Source: Thermoleophilia bacterium (lineage in GTDB: Bacteria > Actinomycetota > Thermoleophilia > Gaiellales > Gaiellaceae). Taken from it: a DNA stretch of 5,789 nt. Shown here one piece after another: positions 1-5,058 of this stretch (the stretch's first letter is position 1; each line of letters opens with the position of its first letter). The notes under the pieces were generated by a model. It was not told where the DNA came from, did not search any database, and was given only the letters and a program-made list of their open reading frames with translations. The translations under genes were made by a program, and so were the position numbers. The stretch covers positions 1 through 5,789 of the forward strand of contig JAOUEK010000150.1 of the NCBI GenBank assembly GCA_029858755.1. The letters are read 5' to 3'.

Positions 1-202
1 GGTGCTCGTCGTGGACGAGACGAGGCGGACCGGGGGAGTCTCCGAGGGCATCCTCGCGGCGCTCGTGGACGCGGGCTTCGACGGTCGCATGGCGCGGGTC
101 GCGAGCAAGGACTCGTTCGTCCCGCTGGGTCACGCCGCCCGCCTCGTGCTCGTGTCGGAGCAGGAGATCGAGCAGGCCGCGCTCGACCTGCTCGCCCGCT
201 GA
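1..202 (+). CDS. Thiamine-diphosphate-dependent dehydrogenase E1 component, C-terminal end (5' partial)
   Basis: Only the last 66 or so codons are present; the reading frame is open at the left edge and stops at TGA 200-202. The peptide contains VVDETRRTGGVSEGI followed by ARVASKDSFVPLG and an acidic helix, LVSEQEIEQAALDLL. This is the usual ending of the transketolase C-terminal domain in E1 beta subunits, or alpha/beta fusions, of 2-oxo acid dehydrogenases (pyruvate or branched-chain type). In that family the domain helps form the E1 heterotetramer and meets the E2 lipoyl acyltransferase. The E1 decarboxylates a 2-oxo acid using thiamine diphosphate and passes the acyl group to lipoyl-E2. 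The substrate cannot be told from this fragment, and the catalytic parts are outside the window. The GTG at position 2 is an internal valine codon, not a start. The gene converges on the DUF3891 gene with a 23-base gap and has no visible link to the polysaccharide genes. Confidence 0.82.
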   Translation, partial: VLVVDETRRTGGVSEGILAALVDAGFDGRMARVASKDSFVPLGHAARLVLVSEQEIEQAALDLLAR

Positions 203-209
203 GCAGCGG
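196..209. terminator. Weak hairpin between convergent genes, possible bidirectional terminator
   Basis: CCGCT (196-200), loop GAGC and AGCGG (205-209) form a perfect 5-bp stem that covers the E1 stop codon. It sits where two convergent genes end. There is no T-run on either strand, and a short GC stem is common by chance at this G+C content, so the terminator role is only a guess. Confidence 0.2.
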
Positions 210-225
210 CGCGCGGGCGCGGCGG

Positions 226-975
226 TCAGGTCGGTCGGAGCTCGTAGCTCAGCTCGACCCACGGCGCGGCGTCGAGCGCCTGCCGCATCTCTCCCTCGTC
301 GGAGAACGTCTCTCGCAGGAGCCGCCCGCGTGTCGCCACGGTGACGACACCGGGCCCGAAGGGCCAGGGCTCGACGGTGAAGTGGTCACCGTCGCGGGCG
401 ATCGTGAGCTCGCGGGCTCCCTCCAACGCCGGCACGTCGCTCCTCACCCGTGGCAGAACGTTGACCAGGAGGTCGTGCGAGATCCCATCCCAGGTGCGGA
501 CGAGCCGGCGGTTGCGCTCGACCTCGTCGTCCGACGCGTCGAGCCGGAGTCGCAGCTCGCGGCAGAGGACGTCGAGCTCGTCGAGGAAGGCCGCGATCCG
601 GCGGCCGCCCGCCCGCAGGCGCCCGATCCTGCCGGGCCTCGCGAAGAAGGACGCGTGGTGCAGCGAGACGAGGAGCCCGGCGTAGGCGTTCTCAGTGGCC
701 AGCTCTCGTGACCACCGGGCGTGGATCGCCAGGTGCACGGTGAACGGCGCCGTCGCGAACGTGTGCGGAAGGCCGGTCGCCGCGTCGAGCGTCGGCGTGC
801 GCTCCCACACCGTCCAGCCGTCGTCGTGGCGTGCCGCTGCGAGCAGGACGTCGTCGACCGGCTGCACCCGACCCATGAGGTCGTTTCCCCAGGCGCGCCC
901 GAGCTGGGCGCAGGTCTCCCCGTGCGCGGGCTGGGCGACGACGACCGTTCCCTCCGCGTGCGGCACGAGGAGCAC
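226..975 (-). CDS. DUF3891 family protein, unknown function
   Basis: The protein has 249 residues, normal for this family of roughly 240-260. Its N-terminus reads VLLVPHAEGTVVVAQPAHGE and then LGRAWGND at about 26-32, matching the typical DUF3891 opening of a short beta strand, Q-P-x-H and an A-W-G-N helix. Other conserved-looking points are ARHDDGW (48-54), SLHHASF (104-110) and WDGISHDLL (162-170). The histidines and aspartates H18, H50, D51, H106, H107, D163, H167 and D168 resemble a buried metal-binding set of HD-hydrolase type; that is inference, since the family has no assigned activity that I know of. No signal peptide or membrane segment is seen, so it is probably cytoplasmic. I chose GTG 975-973 because family similarity begins there and a TATCGT box lies 7 bases upstream. 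The frame stays open farther upstream, with an ATG at 1086-1084 adding 37 residues, but that part is low-complexity and opposes the broken plus-strand gene. The stop is TGA at 228-226. Confidence 0.85.
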   Translation of the reverse strand: MLLVPHAEGTVVVAQPAHGETCAQLGRAWGNDLMGRVQPVDDVLLAAARHDDGWTVWERTPTLDAATGLPHTFATAPFTVHLAIHARWSRELATENAYAGLLVSLHHASFFARPGRIGRLRAGGRRIAAFLDELDVLCRELRLRLDASDDEVERNRRLVRTWDGISHDLLVNVLPRVRSDVPALEGARELTIARDGDHFTVEPWPFGPGVVTVATRGRLLRETFSDEGEMRQALDAAPWVELSYELRPT

Positions 976-982
976 GGAGGCG

Positions 983-988
983 ACGATA
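983..988 (-). promoter_or_regulatory. Putative -10 box for a leaderless DUF3891 transcript
   Basis: On the minus strand the sequence TATCGT (plus 988-983) is followed by 7 bases and then the GTG start at 975-973. TANNNT about 7 bases before a start codon is the usual actinobacterial leaderless arrangement, in which transcription begins at or next to the initiation codon. No Shine-Dalgarno sequence lies at normal distance; the nearest purine run, AGGA, is about 28 bases upstream. A clear -35 box is not visible. Confidence 0.45.
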
Positions 989-1024
989 GCGCTGCCCGGG
1001 AGCGTCCTGCGATGATCGGCCCAG

Positions 1025-1427
1025 ATGACGGCAGGGCTGAATCGAGCGCTGAGGCCGCTCGCGAAGGCGCTCGAATACGACGACATGCGTCTGCCCGGTA
1101 TCGACCGCACCTCGCGCATCGCGCTGGTGGAACAGGGAGCGCGCGCCGCTGATCGAGCTGCGCCGGCGTCTCTGCGAGCAGCGTTTCGAGGAGCTGCTCG
1201 ACGAGAACGGCTGCGCCGACGGCCGTGAGCGGCTGGTGCTCGAGGACGGCTACGTCCTCGACACGTCGCATCGCCTACCTCGACCGGCTGATCGAGGAGG
1301 TGGACGCGGTGATCGACGAGCGCTGGCTCCGGAAGTGGGAGGACCTGGGCAAGCCGTTCTGGCGGCCGCCGGAGGGCCTCGGCGGGGCGGCCCAGTCGCG
1401 CCGCTGGCCTCCCGGCCTGCCCGCTGA
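1025..1427 (+). pseudogene. Multiply frameshifted gene remnant, family not recognised
   Basis: No frame is open throughout, yet consecutive stretches in three frames read as one protein. Segment 1 (1025-1135, from ATG 1025; ATG 1085 is an alternative) ends in SRIALVEQ. Skipping one base of the GGG run at 1135-1137 leads to ERAPLIELRRRLCEQRFEEL and on to LVLEDGYVLDT, to about 1265. A second one-base skip between 1262 and 1270 gives RIAYLDRLIEEVDAVIDERW, then KWEDLGKPFWRPPEG. G/C at third positions by hand count is 30 of 37 codons in segment 1, 43 of 46 in segment 2 and about 100% in segment 3, as expected for coding DNA. The third segment has no stop of its own before 2163, deep in the next gene. 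A further shift near the GGGG at 1384-1387 would reach TGA 1425-1427, giving about 130 residues. The product would be soluble, charged and helical. I do not recognise it; a truncated N-terminus of a larger enzyme is possible. Sequencing error is the main alternative to true decay. Confidence 0.55.
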
Positions 1428-1451
1428 GCCCGGGCGCCGCCACGTCGGCAG

Positions 1452-1457
1452 TACCAT
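1452..1457 (+). promoter_or_regulatory. Putative -10 box for a leaderless start of the glycan operon
   Basis: TACCAT is followed by 8 bases and then the GTG start at 1466. This TANNNT spacing suggests transcription beginning at or within two bases of the start codon. No Shine-Dalgarno sequence precedes this GTG, which fits a leaderless mRNA. A recognisable -35 hexamer is lacking. The 38-base gap between TGA 1427 and GTG 1466 leaves little room for other control elements. Confidence 0.45.
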
Positions 1458-1465
1458 CGCCGGCG

Positions 1466-2713
1466 GTGAAGGCGCTCCTCGTCAGCTTCTACTTCCCGCC
1501 CGCGGCGGGCGGCGGCGTGCAGCGCCCGCTGAAGCTGGCGCAGTACCTGCCCGCGCTCGGGGTGGAGACGCACGTGCTCGCGCCCGACGACCCTCGCTGG
1601 GTGCACCGCGACGACGGGGTGCGGCTCCCGACGCAGGCGTGGGTGCACCGGGCCCGCTACCTCGGGCCGGGCGGCCGCAAGCCGGCGGAGGAGCTGCACG
1701 GCAAGGAGGGGGTCGAGCGGGCGCTCACGCAGGCGCGCCTGCTGGGGCGGCGCCTGATCGTCCCGGACGAGAACGCGAGCTGGGCCCTCACCGCGGTGCC
1801 CGCTGCGATCAGGCTGGTGCGCGAGCACGGCATCGACGTCGTGCTCACCACCTCGCCGCCGGGCTCGGTGCACCTGGTCGGCGCCGCGGTCAAGCGGGTC
1901 ACCGGCGCGCGCTGGATCGCCGACGTCCGCGACTCGCTGACCGGCCACGTGCACCGCCGGGCCGACACGGCGGCGACCCGGGTGAAGGAGCGGCTGCGGG
2001 GCAGCACCGCCCACGTCGTCGCCTCGCAGGCGGACGGGGTCACCTGCGTGGCCGAGTTCATCGCCGACGAGATGCGTGGACTGGGCGCACGCGGCGAGGT
2101 GCGGGTGATCGCGAACGGCTGCGACTTCGACGACGTCGCCGGGCTCGCGTACCGGCCGGGTGAGCGGATGCGGATCACGCACACGGGGAGCTTCTTCGGG
2201 AAGCGCGACCCCCGGCCGTTCCTGCAGGCGCTCGCCGACTCGGGGCTCGACGTCGTCGCCCGCTTCCTCGGCGACTTCCGCACCGCCGACCGTGTGTGGG
2301 CCGAGGGGCTCGGCCTCGGCGACCGGCTGCAGCTGATCCCCTACGCGCCGCGCGCGACGTCGCTCGCGCTGCAGCGGGACTCCGAGGCGCTGCTGCTGCT
2401 GATCCCGGAGGCCGGCGGCCGTGGACGGGGCGTGCTCTCCGGGAAGGTGTTCGAGTACCTGTCCGTGCGCCGGCCGGTGCTGGCCGCCGTCCCCGAGGGC
2501 GGGGCGGCGGCCGAGCTGCTCGGTGCAGTCGAGGCGGGCCCCGTCGCCGCGCCCGACGACGTGGACGGCATCCGCGAGGCGCTGACCGGTCTCCATTCCC
2601 GCTTCGTCGAGGGCGGCCTCCCCGACGTCGAGCTCGACCCCGAGTGGGAGGAGCGGCTGTCGCGGCGGGCCCGCGTGGAGGAGCTCGTGGAGCTGATGGA
2701 GGCTCTCGTGTGA
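1466..2713 (+). CDS. GT4-family glycosyltransferase (first gene of glycan operon)
   Basis: A 415-residue GT-B-fold glycosyltransferase of the GT4 type, normal in length. It would transfer a sugar from a nucleotide-sugar donor to a lipid-linked or growing glycan on the inner face of the membrane. The N-terminal acceptor domain opens with VSFYFPPAAGGGVQRPLKLA (6-25), the usual strand and glycine loop, and continues with DVVLTTSPPGS and WIADVRDSLTGH (150-161), typical of this subgroup. ANGCD (216-220) precedes the C-terminal donor domain. That domain starts at ITHTGSFFGKRDP (237-249) and carries SGKVFEYLSVRRPVLA (325-340), in which E330 is the donor-binding glutamate. The first glutamate of the classic E-x7-E pair is replaced by G322. 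Donor and acceptor cannot be predicted. GTG 1466 is chosen because the conserved strand begins at residue 3 and a TACCAT box lies 8 bases upstream. The stop overlaps the next start (GTGTGA, 2708-2713). Confidence 0.88.
   Translation: MKALLVSFYFPPAAGGGVQRPLKLAQYLPALGVETHVLAPDDPRWVHRDDGVRLPTQAWVHRARYLGPGGRKPAEELHGKEGVERALTQARLLGRRLIVPDENASWALTAVPAAIRLVREHGIDVVLTTSPPGSVHLVGAAVKRVTGARWIADVRDSLTGHVHRRADTAATRVKERLRGSTAHVVASQADGVTCVAEFIADEMRGLGARGEVRVIANGCDFDDVAGLAYRPGERMRITHTGSFFGKRDPRPFLQALADSGLDVVARFLGDFRTADRVWAEGLGLGDRLQLIPYAPRATSLALQRDSEALLLLIPEAGGRGRGVLSGKVFEYLSVRRPVLAAVPEGGAAAELLGAVEAGPVAAPDDVDGIREALTGLHSRFVEGGLPDVELDPEWEERLSRRARVEELVELMEALV
2698..2702 (+). promoter_or_regulatory. Ribosome binding site that fixes the start of the ligase gene
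   Basis: GGAGG lies 7 bases before GTG 2710, inside the end of the preceding gene. The frame of the membrane protein is open far upstream (an apparent start at 2296 is possible), so this site together with the 4-base overlap is what picks 2710 as the true start. Confidence 0.75.
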
Positions 2714-4044
2714 GCAGGCGCGAGCGGGCACCCGTCGTCGAGTGGCTGTTCTTCGCGACCGTGGTCACGGTCACGTTCGCCAAGGTGCAGTGGGAGGTGG
2801 CGGGGTCGCTGTCGCTGTCCGACGTCCTCACCGGTCTCTTCCTCATCGCCTTCGCGCTGCACCGCCTGGAGCGCTTCGACGGGCGCTTCGCCCGCTGTGC
2901 GGGGGTCGCGGCGGCGTTCTTCCTGGCCTTCGGCGCCGTCTACCTGCTCGGCTACTTCAACCTCGACACGGCAGAGTCGCTCCAGCAGTGGTGGAAGGGC
3001 ATGGTCAAGTTCCTGCTCCACTTCCTGTTCCTCGTCGCCGGCCTCGCGCTCGTCGTGCGGCGGGGCGAGCGCTTCTACTGGGCGACGCTCGCCGCGTTCT
3101 GCATCGGCGTGGGGCTGAACGCCGTCTACGGTGTCGCGCAGCTCGCGGTGGCCGAGGTCGGCGGCGGGAACCTCGACGCCACGCTGGTGCAGCCGATCAC
3201 CGGGCGCACGAGCCAGATCAACGTCTTCGGCGCCGTCGAGGGGGCCAGCGTCTACCGCCCGAACGCGCTCACCGGCGACCCGAACCACCTGGGCATCGAG
3301 CTGATCGTCCCGCTGCTCGTGCTGCTGCCGATCTACCTGCGCCTCGAGCGGGGCCACCGGCTGCGCACGCCGCTGATGCTCGGCCTCGCGTTCGGCCTCG
3401 TGGTCGAGCTGGCGACGCTCTCGCGGAGCGGGCTGCTCGGCCTGGCCTGCGGCCTCGCCGTGCTCGCCGTCCCGTACCGGCGCAAGCTGCTCTCGGCGCG
3501 CTTCCTCCTGCCGCTCGCCGGCGTGAGTGCCGTCGTGCTCGCCGTCGTCGCCTCGCGGGCCGGCTTCTTCGAGCAGGTGCTGCGCGCACGCGTGGGCACC
3601 GGGGGCGGCGGCGCGTCGACTCACTTCGGCGTCTACGAGTTCATCCCGGACATCCTCTCCCAGAACCCGCTGCTGGGGCTCGGCCTGAACAACTTCTCCG
3701 TGTACTACGAGTTCGTCACCGGGCGCACCGACTTCGGCCCGCACTCCTTCTACGTCGCCCTCTTCGTGGAGACAGGGCTCGTGGGCGCGCTCGTCTTCGC
3801 CGCGTTCGTCGTGTACCTCTTCCGGAGGCTCGCCCTGGCCCGGCGGGTGGGGAGGGCGCTGGCGGCTGCCGGCGACGCCGTCGCCGCGCGCGTCCGGCCG
3901 CTCGCCTGGGGCCTCACCGCGGCGCTGGTCGGCACCCTCGCCGCGAACGCCTTCTACCTCACGATCAGCTTCTACTACTTCTTCGTGGTCGCCCTGCTCG
4001 CGATCGCGCCCGCCGCCGTCTTCGGCCGCCGGCTCGCGGCATGA
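2710..4044 (+). CDS. O-antigen ligase / Wzy-type polysaccharide polymerase (Wzy_C family)
   Basis: A 444-residue polytopic membrane protein with about 12 predicted hydrophobic segments (roughly residues 9-25, 32-50, 60-82, 98-117, 122-148, 193-210, 220-237, 241-256, 263-285, 346-371 and two within 397-437). Family marks are RPNALTGDPNHLG (183-195), LSRSGLLGL around 237-245, and a large external loop (about 288-345) with NPLLGLGLNNF (319-329). The loop leads into GPHSFYVALFVETGLVGAL (343-361), corresponding to the H-N-x(n)-E-x-G-x-x-G ending of the Wzy_C domain. R183, R239 and H345 are candidate functional residues by analogy with WaaL and Wzy. Members take an undecaprenyl-linked glycan at the outer face of the membrane and either join it to an acceptor or polymerise repeat units; sequence alone does not separate the two. 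Start GTG 2710 overlaps the previous stop by 4 bases (GTGA) and has GGAGG 7 bases upstream. The stop overlaps the next gene's ATG. Confidence 0.88.
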   Translation: MSRRERAPVVEWLFFATVVTVTFAKVQWEVAGSLSLSDVLTGLFLIAFALHRLERFDGRFARCAGVAAAFFLAFGAVYLLGYFNLDTAESLQQWWKGMVKFLLHFLFLVAGLALVVRRGERFYWATLAAFCIGVGLNAVYGVAQLAVAEVGGGNLDATLVQPITGRTSQINVFGAVEGASVYRPNALTGDPNHLGIELIVPLLVLLPIYLRLERGHRLRTPLMLGLAFGLVVELATLSRSGLLGLACGLAVLAVPYRRKLLSARFLLPLAGVSAVVLAVVASRAGFFEQVLRARVGTGGGGASTHFGVYEFIPDILSQNPLLGLGLNNFSVYYEFVTGRTDFGPHSFYVALFVETGLVGALVFAAFVVYLFRRLALARRVGRALAAAGDAVAARVRPLAWGLTAALVGTLAANAFYLTISFYYFFVVALLAIAPAAVFGRRLAA

Positions 4045-5048
4045 AGGTCGCGGTGCTCACGACCTCGTACCCGCGGTACGAGGGGGACGCCGCCGGAATC
4101 TTCGTCCGCGCGGCAGTCGAGCGCGCTCGGGCCGCAGGAGCCGAGATCGAGGTCGTCTCGCCGGCGGCGTTCCGGCACTTCGGCGTCGCCTACGGGCACG
4201 GGATCCCCGGCAACCTGCGGCGGCGGCCATGGCTCGTGCTGCTGCTGCCGGTCTTCCTCGCCTCCTTCGCGCGCGCCGCCCGACGAGCGGCGCGCGGAGC
4301 CGACGTCGTCCATGCCCACTGGATCCCGAGCGGGATCCCGGCCCTCGCCACCGGCAAGCCCGTCGTGCTGCAGCTCTGGGGCTCCGACGTCGCGCTCGCC
4401 AACCGGCTGCCATGGGCGTTTCGCTGGGTGATCCGACGTTCCCGCGTCGTCGTGTGTGCCTCGTCCGCGCTCGCCGCCGACGCCGCGGCGCTCGGCGCCA
4501 GGGACGTCCGCGTCGTCCCGAGCGCGGTCGACCTCCCCGCGGAGGTCGCAGAGGCGGAGGAGCCGCCGCACGTGTTGTACGTCGGCCGGCTCTCCGAGGA
4601 GAAAGGCGTCCGCGAGCTGGCGGCGGCCGCAGCCGCGCTGCCGCTCGTCGTCGTCGGGGACGGCCCGTTGCGTGACGTGCTGCCGCAGGCGGTCGGCTGG
4701 GTGCCGCACGACGAGCTCGGCCCGTGGTACGAGCGCGCCGCTGTCGTGGTCGTCCCCTCGCACCGCGAGGGCTACGGGATGGTCGCACGCGAGGCGATGG
4801 GGCACGGCCGGCCCGTCGTCGCGACCGCTGTGGGCGGGCTCCTCGACGCGGTCGAGGACGGGGTCACCGGGCTGCTCGTGCCGTCGCGCGACCCGACGGC
4901 GCTGCGCGAGGCGCTGGAGCGGCTGCTCGGCGACACGGAGCTCCGCCGGGAGTACGGGCGGGCCGCCCGGGAACGTGCGCTCGCGTGTTTCGGAGAGGGT
5001 GTCGAGGGGGACGCGATGCTCGGCGTGTATCGCGACGCGCTCAGCTGA
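4041..5048 (+). CDS. GT4-family glycosyltransferase (third gene of glycan operon)
   Basis: A 335-residue retaining GT-B glycosyltransferase, slightly short for GT4 but with both domains. The N-terminal domain begins MKVAVLTTSYPRYEGDAAGIF, with a typical S-Y-P and G-x-F loop, and contains HAHWIPSGIP (91-100) and LWGSDVA (112-118), the acceptor-side motifs of this group. The donor domain begins at LYVGRLSEEKG (179-189) and includes VVVGDGPLRD and VPSHREGYGMVAREAMGHGRP. There E243 and E251 form a perfect E-x7-E pair, followed by ATAVGGL and VEDGVTGLLV, all standard for GT4. The nucleotide sugar and acceptor are unknown. ATG 4041 overlaps the preceding TGA (ATGA) and has no Shine-Dalgarno, so translation is probably coupled to the membrane-protein gene. 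The frame is open back to 2742, but that stretch is a shadow of the upstream gene. The 3' end faces the next gene 10 bases away. Confidence 0.92.
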   Translation: MKVAVLTTSYPRYEGDAAGIFVRAAVERARAAGAEIEVVSPAAFRHFGVAYGHGIPGNLRRRPWLVLLLPVFLASFARAARRAARGADVVHAHWIPSGIPALATGKPVVLQLWGSDVALANRLPWAFRWVIRRSRVVVCASSALAADAAALGARDVRVVPSAVDLPAEVAEAEEPPHVLYVGRLSEEKGVRELAAAAAALPLVVVGDGPLRDVLPQAVGWVPHDELGPWYERAAVVVVPSHREGYGMVAREAMGHGRPVVATAVGGLLDAVEDGVTGLLVPSRDPTALREALERLLGDTELRREYGRAARERALACFGEGVEGDAMLGVYRDALS

Positions 5049-5058
5049 CTCGCCGATC

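Noticed and set aside
989..1024. Search for a plus-strand promoter for the broken gene in the 49-base divergent gap (976-1024).
   Set aside because: No TANNNT box at leaderless distance or good Shine-Dalgarno before ATG 1025 or ATG 1085; nothing supportable.
976..1443. Upstream extension of the DUF3891 reading frame to 405 residues (or an ATG start at 1086).
   Set aside because: The added residues are Arg/Ala/Pro-rich low-complexity sequence, lie opposite plus-strand coding-like segments, and the family similarity starts at GTG 975.
1465..2163. Continuation of the broken gene's third frame (open from 1225 to 2163) through the first glycosyltransferase gene.
   Set aside because: Past about 1430 it becomes Gly/Ala/Arg/Pro-rich shadow sequence, while the overlapping frame starting at 1466 has clear GT4 motifs.
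2296..2709. N-terminal extension of the membrane protein frame upstream of GTG 2710.
   Set aside because: It lies wholly within the first GT4 gene, is Arg/Ala-rich shadow sequence, and the GGAGG site and stop overlap define 2710.
2341..3744. Long minus-strand open frame (467 codons) opposite the ligase gene.
   Set aside because: Its translation is a charged, repetitive mirror of the plus-strand GC-rich codons with no recognisable motif; typical antisense shadow in high-GC DNA.
2742..4040. N-terminal extension of the second GT4 frame across the membrane protein gene.
   Set aside because: Low-complexity Arg/Ala/Pro translation with no domain; the ATG at 4041 starts directly with the conserved GT4 strand.
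4321..4338. Perfect 8-base inverted repeat GGATCCCG-AG-CGGGATCC inside the second GT4 gene, a possible protein-binding site.
   Set aside because: It encodes the conserved WIPSGIP motif, whose repeated Ile-Pro and Trp/Ser/Gly codons produce the symmetry, so a regulatory explanation is not needed.
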